A stretch of DNA of 31,095 nt from Stentor coeruleus (lineage: Eukaryota; Ciliophora; Heterotrichea; Heterotrichida; Stentoridae), in contig MPUH01000875.1 in the NCBI GenBank assembly GCA_001970955.1, positions 1 to 31,095 on the forward strand, written 5' to 3'. Of this stretch, positions 1 to 8,954 are shown piece by piece. Below the pieces are notes generated by a model that ran no database searches, was not told the origin of the DNA, and was given only the letters and a program-made list of their open reading frames with translations. The stretch's first letter is position 1. Each line of letters opens with the position of its first letter. A program made the position numbers and the translations under genes.

Positions 1-677
1 TTTAAAAAATTGATAAAACTTTTCATAGAGAAGAAAAGGCAAATAATATACCCATAATTTTGCATTTAAAGGTTTAATTTATTTAAATATAAATTATCTA
101 TTTTTATCTCTAAGTTTGAAAAAATTGTAACCGAATCAAAGATAAGAAATGCTTCAAAAAAAACCTATTAGGAATCTAATAACTTATATAAAACTTATAG
201 AAGCAATAAAGTATGCTTTTAATATTATTATATTAGAATTAAAACACCCTAAGTTATCTAAAAGTGAATTTAGGATAATGGAATGTAAGGGTTTTCATAG
301 GATTTTCGAGTAAGTTGAAGAAAAATGGGGTTTTACTCTTAAATGAAAAATTTGTGTTTTTTAGCGAATCTGTCTTAGAAATATCATCATTTGAATTTAA
401 GATTTCTTGTAATTGCTTTTACTATAAAAAAACAGAAATCAGATTTTTGAAGATTTTGCTACAATCCTAAGCTCATCTTCAATTGACTGCAAATTCTCAT
501 TCAATATAATGACACTGGCTTCGAAGATTAATATCAATATTTTTTCTATGTTTGAAAAATAAATTCTTGAGATCCTTACATCTCTAATCTTGGCATGCGG
601 CCAACAGTTTATTCTGAAATCCATGAAAGATCTTTAGTTTAAAATCTTTAAAGTTCTTGACAAATATAAAAGTTAAT
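1..677. other. AT-rich 5' flank with possible decayed reading frame
   Basis: No gene with recognisable homology is visible here. On the minus strand an ATG at 624 opens 61 codons that end in TGA at 439. They are followed, in another frame, by about 50 further open codons down to roughly 250. No 15- or 16-nt GTA...TAG intron joins the two pieces. The amino-acid composition (mixed charged and aliphatic residues) looks more protein-like than random AT-rich DNA. I read it as a possible decayed gene fragment, with low certainty. Confidence 0.3.
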
Positions 678-1991
678 ATGGACAATTACTCTTGTAGAGC
701 TTTTGGGTGTAAAAACTCACCTGTTTTTTGGTGTAAATGCAATGTTTTAGCTAAATTTTGCAGGGATCATGTCAGTGAGCATGAAGACCTACCCAACCCT
801 CACAAAATTGAAGATCTTTACATGTTTTTATATCCGAAAATAAGACAAGAAATAATCGCGAAATGCCAAGAAACAATAACCATATGCAAAAAAACAAGAA
901 AACAAATATTAGAAGATAGTAAAAAACTTATCGAATCTTTAACCAAACTAGTATCTTCCACAATGTCAAATCTAAGGACAACTGAAAAGTTATTATGTGG
1001 GATCCTTCACCACACTCAGATCTCTCCAGGGATAGTTATGGACAAATCCCACTCCCTCGCTGAAAAAGCTATAATCGATATCTTCAAAAGCCAAGATTTC
1101 ACCCAAGCGCCTTGGCAGATTGATGAAGACACCTACAAAATTACTCTAAAAACCTTAAAAGCTCAAAACAACCCTAAAAAAGCAACTAAAAAAACTTTAG
1201 ATGACCCAAATTCGCATTTAAACATCAATAAAAACCTAATTTATTATATAAAACCAGACTCTGCCGACCTTATCACTGTAGATCTTGAGTCTTTTGATAG
1301 TATTAAAAAAACTTTAAACCTCGGGAAAATCATAGGTCAAAAACCAGCTATTTGTCCTGTTCTTGAAAATCATTTATTTATATATGGAGGTCGTGAACAT
1401 ACATCTCGTTCAGTATTTATAATAAACCTAATCACATCTGAAGCTTATGAAAAACCATTTGGCACAGGTAGATATAGTGCATCAGCCACATATTTTCAAA
1501 ATAAAGTTTATATATTCGGTGGACATAATGGAGAACGTCCTTTAAACTCATGTACTTCATTTGATATGAATACTGATAAATGGGAAGCACTTGCCTCAAT
1601 GCCAATATCATCTATATCAACAAGTTCTGGACTTTTTATGGGTAAAATATTAGTCACAGGATATAATTGTGATTTTTTATATGTTTATACACCAGGATCT
1701 GATAGTTTTGTTACTTGTGATATACAATATATTATGCAATCACATAAAGTTGTATGTTCAAGTAAAGATGGAATTTATATTGTATGTAGTAATGAACTTA
1801 GGATTTCTTATGATTTGAAAGTGTTTGAGAGAATTGAGTTAGGGAGAAAAGTTTTACCGGAAAAATGGAATTTGTTAAGTTATCCTGTTGAATACAAAGG
1901 GTTTATGTATTTTGTTTTTGGGGATTTTATGCTTAGAAGGGTTAATTTTAGTAAGAAAACTGTTGAAGATATGAGCTATGTTAAGGGATAA
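678..1991 (+). CDS. B-box-like zinc finger and kelch-repeat protein
   Basis: This 437-residue protein starts at the first ATG of the frame; the frame runs on upstream to a TTG at 657, but no ATG lies there. The N-terminus has a B-box-like zinc-binding pattern (C6, C11, C19, C21, C28, H31, H35, H42). A helical, Lys/Gln-rich region of about 80 residues follows, compatible with a short coiled coil. From about residue 230 come kelch-type beta-propeller strands, with the double-glycine signatures IYGGREH (about 233) and IFGGHNGE (about 278) and a weaker third blade near 320. Kelch propellers usually bind proteins, so this is probably a scaffold or an E3-type adaptor. No RING finger or enzymatic domain is seen. 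It has a single exon, ends in TAA, and lies 47 bp upstream of the next gene on the same strand. The family call is firm; the function is unknown. Confidence 0.8.
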   Translation: MDNYSCRAFGCKNSPVFWCKCNVLAKFCRDHVSEHEDLPNPHKIEDLYMFLYPKIRQEIIAKCQETITICKKTRKQILEDSKKLIESLTKLVSSTMSNLRTTEKLLCGILHHTQISPGIVMDKSHSLAEKAIIDIFKSQDFTQAPWQIDEDTYKITLKTLKAQNNPKKATKKTLDDPNSHLNINKNLIYYIKPDSADLITVDLESFDSIKKTLNLGKIIGQKPAICPVLENHLFIYGGREHTSRSVFIINLITSEAYEKPFGTGRYSASATYFQNKVYIFGGHNGERPLNSCTSFDMNTDKWEALASMPISSISTSSGLFMGKILVTGYNCDFLYVYTPGSDSFVTCDIQYIMQSHKVVCSSKDGIYIVCSNELRISYDLKVFERIELGRKVLPEKWNLLSYPVEYKGFMYFVFGDFMLRRVNFSKKTVEDMSYVKG

Positions 1992-2038
1992 TATGAGAAT
2001 TTAGGATTAGTTAAATATAGAATGTATTTGTTATATAA

Positions 2039-4762
2039 ATGGTAATGCAATTTTTTTTGATAGCTGGTTTTGGATTTGCTTTAGGGCAGAATTATATACC
2101 TAATTGTGAAACCCATTCCTCATCTTCATCACCATTCTGTGTGAACTGCGAAAGTGGGTTTTCCCGTAGCATTAGTGGCTGTGTTGCTGATCCTAATCGT
2201 AGCAGTTTTATAGAAAATTGTATATCTTATACCTATGATAATCAATGCCAAATTTGTTCAGAAGGGTATAATATTATAAACAATAGATGTTTCCCTTCCT
2301 GCCAACAAAATTGTTCTTGTTTCGAGCCTTTTTCATGCTTTGAGCATACCTCAAGAGATCTTCAAGGATGTGAAAACTGTGAATTTTGCACCTCTAATCA
2401 AGAATGTTTATTATGCAATTATTATTATGGCTTATCAAACAATAATACTTGTACGCTATGCAATGAAAATTGTATTTATTGTGATTCTGATTTAAAATGC
2501 GAATTATGTTTAAATGGGTACACTCCTGAACTTAATGGAAATTGTATCGAATGTAAAGAAAATTCTTATTCATGCGACGACCTTGGGAATTCAATTATCT
2601 GTAATGAAAACTTCACTAGTATTAATGGAACATGCGAGTCTTGTACAAATCAATGTTTATATTGTAGTGAAAGTAAAAATTGCTTATATTGTTATGATGA
2701 ATTCTATTTGAATCAAGATGGAACTTGTAAATCATGTTCTGAAAACTGTCTTTATTGTTTAGGAAATAATATCTGCACATTGTGTGATTTTGGATATGCA
2801 GTAAATAGTAATATGACATGTGAACCTTGTGAGGAAGGTTGTGAAGATTGTTTTATACCTGGTGCGTGTGTTTCTTGTAAAGAAGGATATATGATGAGTT
2901 TTAATCAAAAGTGTGTAAAGAATAAAGTGAAAAACTGTGAGGTTTATGATCATCATGGAGAATGCTTGTATTGCTATGATAATTATTGGCTTAATAAAGA
3001 AGGGAAATGTGAGAATTGCATAGATGGTTGCTATTGGTGTGTTGATGGCACATCATGTATTGAATGTAATGATAATGCTGGCTTAACAGAAAATGGAAAA
3101 TGCGATATAAAATGCTCTAAATTTTGTAGACTTTGTGACTACTCTGGATATTGCTATGCTTGCTCTGATTGGTTTTCATTTGGGGAAAATGGTGAGTGTT
3201 TAATCTGCGATGATATTTTATGTGAATATTGCACAGTCCATGATTTCTGTGATTCATGTATGTGGGGATACTCACCAAATGAATATGGTAAATGTGTTTT
3301 ATGCCCTGAAAACTGTTGGGAATGCGATATAAATGGAGCATGCATTTATTGTATAGAAGGCTATGGAATGGATGCAAATGGAAAATGTAAAGCTTGTACT
3401 GATTTTTGTATAACTTGCGATACTCAAGGTTTTTGCACAGAATGTATAGAAAATTATGGGATTAACAATGATGGTGAGTGTTATTTTTGTGGTGAACTTT
3501 GTGCATATTGTGATTCAAAAGGGAATTGCATAGAATGTATTGATTATCATGGTTTGGATAATAATGGTAAATGCATTGAATGTGGGGAACTATGTTATAA
3601 TTGCGATGGGTATGGATTTTGCTTGTCTTGTGAATTGGGGTATGGGCCAGATAAAGATGGAAAATGTGTTGTTTGTGAAAATGAGTGTTTAGAATGCGAT
3701 TCTAATCAGATATGTACTTCTTGTATGTCTTGGCAGTATTTGAGTTTTGAAGGGAAATGTGAATTTAATCCTGAGTTTTGTAATACGGCTGATGAATATG
3801 GAAAATGTATTAAACCTGCTGTTGGATATGGGGTTAGAAATGATGGAGTAGCAGTTAGTTGTAGTTTGAAGTGTGAAGATTGTGATGTGTATGGGCATTG
3901 TGATCAGTGTTTTGGAGCTTATTATATAGATCAAAATGGAAACTGCACAGCTTGTAGCAGTTACTGTAAACAATGTGATTCTGGATCATTATGTAATACA
4001 TGTTTATCAGGATATTGGGTTAGTAGTCAAGGTACATGTGTTAAATGTCCACATTTTTGCCATGAATGCGAAAGTGAATTCGAATGCCTTCAATGCTACG
4101 ATGGTTTTGGTGTTAACTTTAATGGATCCTGCTCTACTTGTCCAAAAGGTTGTAAAAACTGTGGAAGTAATGGAGAATGTATTGAATGTTATACAGGCTA
4201 TACATTAAGTACTGAAAAAATGTGTGTACCTTGTAATGATAAATGCTATGAATGCTCATCTTCAATCACATGCACAAAATGCTATTCTGGGTTTAGTCCT
4301 AATAGTGAAGGTACTTGTATAATAAACCCTGAAAAATGCTTTGAAGCTGGTACAAATGGTATATGCTCAATATGTTATACTGGATTTGGATTAAGCTCTT
4401 CAAATTCTTGTGTACCTTGTGCTGATTCTTGTTTAAATTGCACAAATATAGACACTTGTAATAAATGCCGAACAACTTATTATTTAACTTCAAATAACAC
4501 GTGTGCTGATTGTCCAGAAGACTGTTTGATTTGTAAAAATTCAACATTTTGCGAGATTTGTGAAGAAGGGCATCTTTTACATGTTAATGAAATTGGAGAG
4601 ACTGTTTGTAAGTCGGATGAAAAAAGTTCGAAAAAGGATGATTCAACAAAACTTGGAATTATTTTAGGAATACTAATCCCAGCATCAGTTTTAGTTTTAG
4701 GAGGCTGTGGGTATTTCTATTGGAGATGGAAGAAGCATACTCCTTTAGAAAATAAAGTATAA
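2039..4762 (+). CDS. Large cysteine-rich (furin-like repeat) type I membrane protein
   Basis: This 907-residue protein has an N-terminal signal peptide (hydrophobic residues 3-14, cleavage probably near Gly16). More than 20 tandem cysteine-rich modules follow, of about 30-35 residues each. The module pattern is roughly C-x2-C-x2-C-x5-C-x2-C-x3-G-Y/F-x6-9-G-x-C-x2-C. One transmembrane helix lies near 871-893, followed by a short basic tail (RWKKHTPLENKV). The topology is therefore a long disulfide-bonded ectodomain with a tiny cytoplasmic tail. Similar furin-like or growth-factor-receptor-like repeats occur in ciliate surface proteins and in Giardia VSPs, but no enzymatic domain or receptor kinase is present. 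Methionine 3 is an alternative start. Single exon. A cell-surface or contractile-vacuole/cortical location is inference. Confidence 0.85.
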   Translation: MVMQFFLIAGFGFALGQNYIPNCETHSSSSSPFCVNCESGFSRSISGCVADPNRSSFIENCISYTYDNQCQICSEGYNIINNRCFPSCQQNCSCFEPFSCFEHTSRDLQGCENCEFCTSNQECLLCNYYYGLSNNNTCTLCNENCIYCDSDLKCELCLNGYTPELNGNCIECKENSYSCDDLGNSIICNENFTSINGTCESCTNQCLYCSESKNCLYCYDEFYLNQDGTCKSCSENCLYCLGNNICTLCDFGYAVNSNMTCEPCEEGCEDCFIPGACVSCKEGYMMSFNQKCVKNKVKNCEVYDHHGECLYCYDNYWLNKEGKCENCIDGCYWCVDGTSCIECNDNAGLTENGKCDIKCSKFCRLCDYSGYCYACSDWFSFGENGECLICDDILCEYCTVHDFCDSCMWGYSPNEYGKCVLCPENCWECDINGACIYCIEGYGMDANGKCKACTDFCITCDTQGFCTECIENYGINNDGECYFCGELCAYCDSKGNCIECIDYHGLDNNGKCIECGELCYNCDGYGFCLSCELGYGPDKDGKCVVCENECLECDSNQICTSCMSWQYLSFEGKCEFNPEFCNTADEYGKCIKPAVGYGVRNDGVAVSCSLKCEDCDVYGHCDQCFGAYYIDQNGNCTACSSYCKQCDSGSLCNTCLSGYWVSSQGTCVKCPHFCHECESEFECLQCYDGFGVNFNGSCSTCPKGCKNCGSNGECIECYTGYTLSTEKMCVPCNDKCYECSSSITCTKCYSGFSPNSEGTCIINPEKCFEAGTNGICSICYTGFGLSSSNSCVPCADSCLNCTNIDTCNKCRTTYYLTSNNTCADCPEDCLICKNSTFCEICEEGHLLHVNEIGETVCKSDEKSSKKDDSTKLGIILGILIPASVLVLGGCGYFYWRWKKHTPLENKV

Positions 4763-4973
4763 ACTAGATTTAGATAATTTTTTTCCTACACATCTATATA
4801 TACTCCTATATCAATAAAAATACTCATAAAATATTCCATATACTATTCAAATAAATTCCTTACATCAGCACTATTAATAATATTATAATTAAATTCTTAT
4901 ATAATAATAAAATACTTATAACATAAAGATATCGATTACAATATATAATTTTATATTTAAAAAGAAACTTAAT

Positions 4974-5549
4974 CTAACTACTACTATGGCTAGCTATCTG
5001 GATGTTCACTACACCAAGTAATTCTTTTATTTCATCTTTTATTTGTAAAGCCTTATTCACAAACCTATTAGCATTTCCATCAAACTTGCACCAAACTTCG
5101 TATTTATATGAACACTTTTTATCAACTATTCTTACCCCAACAATATCTTCTGAATAAGGTAATGTTTCACCAATAAGACTAAACACCAGTTTATCCCAAA
5201 TATCTTTCAATCTATGTATTTCCCCAACTCCAATTTCAAAATAAATACTTGACCCACTTTTATTATTCGGGTCATCCCAGAATGGCTTAATTTTATCTTG
5301 AAAAATTCCAATAGCTTCAATTGATTGATTTATAGACTCTATTATAATTTTCACTTTTGTTTCAGGGTTTTCAAATAACATTAATGGATTAGCGTGAGGT
5401 AAATAGTTCCAATGCTGCCAAAATTCGTGAAGTCCTTGGAATTCTCCGACTTCTCCCATACTATCTAATGAACTCCCGAATTCTTTGCTTTGGTTCCACA
5501 TTTCCCATATTACCCACTTTCTTTGTAAAGGGTATGAATGCTGCTCCAT
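4974..5549 (-). CDS. Divergent eIF4E-family cap-binding protein
   Basis: This 191-residue protein matches the eIF4E fold from end to end. It has the start PLQRKWVIWEMW (7-18) and the dorsal tryptophan in EFW (W44, equivalent to human W73, which contacts eIF4G/4E-BP). The cap-stacking FWDD (W91, equivalent to W102, with D92 in place of E103) is present. So are the SLIGE core (124-128) and VWCKF (W153, equivalent to W166). No tryptophan occurs where human W56 should stack on the cap; F24 is the nearest aromatic. About 18 extra residues separate W44 from W91. Class II (4EHP-type) proteins also change W56, so this may be a specialised isoform rather than the main translation factor. It is divergent from the TPR gene at 5940, with which it shares an upstream region. 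TAG stop, no intron. Confidence 0.88.
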   Translation of the reverse strand: MEQHSYPLQRKWVIWEMWNQSKEFGSSLDSMGEVGEFQGLHEFWQHWNYLPHANPLMLFENPETKVKIIIESINQSIEAIGIFQDKIKPFWDDPNNKSGSSIYFEIGVGEIHRLKDIWDKLVFSLIGETLPYSEDIVGVRIVDKKCSYKYEVWCKFDGNANRFVNKALQIKDEIKELLGVVNIQIASHSSS

Positions 5550-5939
5550 TATTTATTTTAAATGCTGAGGATGAAAAAATAAAGATTTAAAGATTTTAGG
5601 TATGTTGGAGTAGGTGGGGTTTATAAGATAGAAGCTGGGATTTTAAGATTGTGTGAGAGGAGAGGTTTTATTTAAGATTAAAAAAGAAGTGATGGATATT
5701 TCCCTACTATCACATAGAAAAATCATAACAAAAATATAATAAAATCCTACCATATAAACCTAATCATATCTTTAAATTTTCATAAACCAAATCTCATATC
5801 ATCAATTCTACGAAAATAACCCGCACTCTAATCTTTAATCCTACTCTAAATAATCAAAACTCTTCCAATCATCAAAAGAATCCCCTCCCTCTAAACTAAA
5901 ATTTCTCTTCAATAAAAATCAATAATCAAAACCTAATAA
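5550..5939. promoter_or_regulatory. Divergent intergenic region with abrupt strand-composition switch
   Basis: No gene is seen in these 390 bp between two divergent starts. On the plus strand, 5551-5700 contains only about two C and many G. From 5700 to 5939 the pattern flips to about four G and many C. Each gene is therefore preceded by sequence that is almost G-free on its own coding strand. The flip near 5700 presumably marks the middle of a bidirectional promoter region; no specific motif is identified. Confidence 0.5.
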
Positions 5940-7232
5940 ATGTACTCAGAACTTACTCTAAATCTTATCGAAGCCCTAGAAAGCAAAAATCCTAACTTTG
6001 ACCGTATCAGAAGACATGCTGAAGATCTTGAAAAAAAATTATCCACTAATGACAACGATGGTGAGATTCAAAAACGCTTAGGTCACTGTTGTCTAATCCT
6101 AGGAAACGATAAAAAAGCTCATGAATGTTATCAAAAAGCTCTTATCTCTATAGGTACTGAAGATAACGAGCTATGGTACGCTATCGGTCTAATGTACTAC
6201 CGTAACAACAACTTTGCCTATGCCGAGCCATCATTTTTAAAAGTTATCCTTTCAGACCCAACCTTCCCTAAACGCTTCAGTATTTATTTTAAACTCGGAC
6301 TTATCTTCAAACGTTTTGCCCATTATCAAGACTCTATATCATACTTAGAAAAATCCTTACCAAGTGAAGAAAAAATTCCAGCCCTCTGTCAATTAGGTTA
6401 TTGTAATTCTCAAATCAATAAATACGATGAAGCTTTAGCATATTATAAAGAAGCTCATAATATAGGAAAAAATCCATATACAGCTTTATGCCTTGGTTGG
6501 CATACAAGTTTTCGTGATTCAGTCGTAGCTTTACAAATATTATATGAAGGATTAACTTTATGTAAAAAAGATACAGTTGAAGAATTAGACTTACTTTTTG
6601 CTATAGCTAGAGTACTTTATAATAAAAAAGACTATAATGAAGCTTCGAATTGTTATTATAAACTACTTAATAAAAACTCAGGGGATTTCAATTTGTGGAA
6701 TAGTTTTGGGATCATGTGTGCTGAGATTGGTCAAGCATCTCAAGCATTTAGGTGTTTTATTAAAGCTTCAGAAATTGCCCCAAATAGTCCTGAGGTGTGG
6801 AATAATATCGGGTCTTTGTATTGGAAATCAGGACAATTTAATGAGTCTAAATTGGCTTATGAGAAAGCGAATAGATTAAGCTCTGATATGAAATTTGTAA
6901 AAGAGGAAACTAAGGAATATGTGTATTCGGAATGGAATATATCAGAATTACCTTATATGAAAAGAGTTGCTATAACGAAAATGAAATTGGATTTTATTGA
7001 ACCTGAACCACTTAAAACCCCTGGATTTGTTAATACTGGAACAGTTAACCCTAGTGCTATTAATAATTATATGGCGATGATTGGATATTTTAACTATGCT
7101 AGACAAGTTACAGCAATGAGGCAGATTTATGAAAGAACTGGAGCAGGTAATGAAAATGATATCCAAGCTGCAGAAATATTAACGGATTTATCACAAGTTA
7201 TACCTATTAAAAGAGAAAGAGATAATCTTTAA
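5940..7232 (+). CDS. TPR-repeat protein of the Cyc8(Ssn6)/UTX type
   Basis: This 430-residue protein is built largely of tetratricopeptide repeats from about residue 45 to 300. Examples are ALxxIGxxYYxxxxFxxAExxFxKVIxxDP near 75-105 and a well-formed pair near 250-310 (LWNSFGIMCAEIGQ, VWNNIGSLYWKSGQ). The phrase order LWYAIGLMYYR, then IYFKLGLIFKRF and a YLEKSL helix, recalls the TPR arrays of the corepressor Cyc8/Ssn6 and of UTX/KDM6 proteins. No JmjC domain follows. The C-terminal 110 residues are not TPR and contain Pro/Asn-rich linker sequence. It probably acts as a protein-interaction scaffold, plausibly in transcriptional repression, but other TPR families (APC subunits, OGT) cannot be excluded. 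Single exon, TAA stop. Confidence 0.75.
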   Translation: MYSELTLNLIEALESKNPNFDRIRRHAEDLEKKLSTNDNDGEIQKRLGHCCLILGNDKKAHECYQKALISIGTEDNELWYAIGLMYYRNNNFAYAEPSFLKVILSDPTFPKRFSIYFKLGLIFKRFAHYQDSISYLEKSLPSEEKIPALCQLGYCNSQINKYDEALAYYKEAHNIGKNPYTALCLGWHTSFRDSVVALQILYEGLTLCKKDTVEELDLLFAIARVLYNKKDYNEASNCYYKLLNKNSGDFNLWNSFGIMCAEIGQASQAFRCFIKASEIAPNSPEVWNNIGSLYWKSGQFNESKLAYEKANRLSSDMKFVKEETKEYVYSEWNISELPYMKRVAITKMKLDFIEPEPLKTPGFVNTGTVNPSAINNYMAMIGYFNYARQVTAMRQIYERTGAGNENDIQAAEILTDLSQVIPIKRERDNL

Positions 7233-7371
7233 TAGAATAAAAATGATTATAAATACTATATTGTACTTTTTATTATATAAAGTTACTTCATTTATATGAA
7301 AAGATATGCTTAAAAAAGCATACTTCTATATATTATTCTACAAATTAAATCTATGAAAACTAAAAATAAAC

Positions 7372-8436
7372 CTAAGGAATTTGGGTTTTATTTCCTGAAT
7401 ATGCCCAGTTATGATGCTTGTGTATTGGGATCATCTTGGGAACATAAGCATCACCAACTTCATCTAAAAACTCCTTTTCATTAGGCAAAAGGTCATATCT
7501 CGACCTAATCGGCACTGAAACTTTACCAATTTCACTTCTATCTTTAAGTAATAAATGAACTCCATCAAACCATCTATAAAACTCAGCAATTCTTCTTGCA
7601 ATTGAACTTGCATGCTCAGTAAGATGTAAATTATGATTATCAGTATCATAATGATCTATAAATCTCCCATAAGTTCTATATAACACTGGGAATAAATTAT
7701 AAATAGGAATTGTATTACTAGACATATGTACCCATGGTGATCTTTCTGCATATAAAAACATAGCTCTTCCTGGATATAAACCAATCAATGGGAATTTACC
7801 TATATTTTTCCTATTATCTTTAGCATTCATAGCTAAACTTAGTTCATTAAACCCACTTCTCCAATATAATTGTTTGGTTTCATCTTCAGCTAAATTACCC
7901 ATTATCGTCCTTTGTAAATTAGGATTTTTAATGTTTTTTCGTATTTGGGAATCTATGTTAGCTCTTGTTGTTAGAGGTAATTTGCTTACAAAATCTATAG
8001 CATTTTTTAACTCTTTGTATGCTACATGTTCTGTTAAGTCCATTGGGGAGTAATCTAAAGATACAACTGAAGTTATTCGATGATATTTTAGTATCCCTGT
8101 TGTTGCGGCGATTTTACCCCCGAATCCACTACCTAAAACGGAGGCTGTAGTGATTTTATGCTTATCCATAAAGCGAATAACATCATCAGCAAGTTCTTCT
8201 GGTTCCATTGAGTCATTTCTTTCACTTAACCAAGAGTTTCTGTAGCTTAAAAGCCATACGTTCCTCACCTCCAAGAGTTTTTTGTTGAATAGTGGCCTGA
8301 GAGAATCTGGGTTTTCTAAGAGGTCAGGAAAGGCTAAGATTGTTGGCATGTCGTTACTGGTGGATTTTATCAAGGTACCTCGAAGTTGGAGTTTGTCACT
8401 TGCCTGACGAAATTTACTACTGAAATATCTGAGCAT
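7372..8436 (-). CDS. ABHD11-like alpha/beta-hydrolase, probable pseudoenzyme
   Basis: This 354-residue protein has a basic, amphipathic N-terminus (MLRYFSSKFRQ) typical of mitochondrial targeting. Its order of motifs follows the ABHD11 family: SYRNSWLSE (64-72; the family has DARNHGxS), VLGSGFGGK (100-108; family VVGHSMGGK), LDYSPMD (127-133; family VDISPVE) and DNHNLH (266-271; family AGHWIH). The nucleophile elbow reads G-S-G-F-G where G-x-S-x-G is expected. Gly104 therefore occupies the serine position, with Ser103 one residue early. H268 fits the catalytic histidine. Human ABHD11 binds and protects the mitochondrial 2-oxoglutarate dehydrogenase complex, so a structural role is conceivable, but that is inference. 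TAG stop, no intron. Confidence 0.75.
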   Translation of the reverse strand: MLRYFSSKFRQASDKLQLRGTLIKSTSNDMPTILAFPDLLENPDSLRPLFNKKLLEVRNVWLLSYRNSWLSERNDSMEPEELADDVIRFMDKHKITTASVLGSGFGGKIAATTGILKYHRITSVVSLDYSPMDLTEHVAYKELKNAIDFVSKLPLTTRANIDSQIRKNIKNPNLQRTIMGNLAEDETKQLYWRSGFNELSLAMNAKDNRKNIGKFPLIGLYPGRAMFLYAERSPWVHMSSNTIPIYNLFPVLYRTYGRFIDHYDTDNHNLHLTEHASSIARRIAEFYRWFDGVHLLLKDRSEIGKVSVPIRSRYDLLPNEKEFLDEVGDAYVPKMIPIHKHHNWAYSGNKTQIP

Positions 8437-8760
8437 TATTAAGTATGATAAATATTAGAAAGTAAAAGAAAATATATGGGTTTTATATAATAAGGATTTG
8501 TTTACTATAGGAGTTGAGGCTTTTTTCCTTTGATGTTGTTAGGATTAGGGATAATAAGAAGGAGGATTTTTTTTCGATTTGAAACTTGAAAAACTGGTTT
8601 AGGATTTTGGTTATGATTTTGTTGAGTAATTTTGAAGAGTGAAAAATATATATTTTATCATGAATTGTTTGTAATAAATATAGGATTGATCTGCTATTAA
8701 ATTATATCTTAATAAAATAGTATAGGCCAATTATTGTAAATATCATATAATCATAATATA
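8437..8760. other. Upstream region of the ABHD11-like gene, C-poor on plus strand
   Basis: No gene is seen. Up to about 8690 the plus strand is rich in G and T with very few C. The coding strand of the minus-strand gene is therefore almost G-free upstream of its start, as in the other 5' regions of this window. Confidence 0.4.
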
Positions 8761-8884
8761 ATTATCATCAATCTAAATATCCTATTTCAGTTTATACTAA
8801 TTATCATCAATCTAAATATCCTATTTCAGTTTATACTAATTATCATCAATCTAAATATCCTATTTCAGTTTATACTAATTATCT
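8761..8884. repeat. 39-bp tandem repeat, 3.2 copies
   Basis: Three perfect copies of a 39-bp unit occupy 8761-8799, 8800-8838 and 8839-8877, followed by the first 6 bases of a fourth copy and then divergence. The unit begins ATTATCATCAATCTAAATAT. It is intergenic. Its period is a multiple of three and one plus-strand frame stays open through all copies, but there is no start codon or gene context. Confidence 0.95.
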
Positions 8885-8954
8885 TTATTTCTTAGTTTTC
8901 TTTCAATCAGCTACAAAGGTAGAATCTTTGTAGATAAAGTCATAATAAAGTAAC

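Noticed and set aside
657..677. TTG start for the kelch protein
   Set aside because: Nuclear ciliate genes start with ATG; the first ATG is at 678, just before the zinc-binding cysteines.
2514..4547. Open frames on both strands inside the cysteine-rich gene
   Set aside because: They are shadows of a repetitive coding region with biased codons; none has a recognisable domain.
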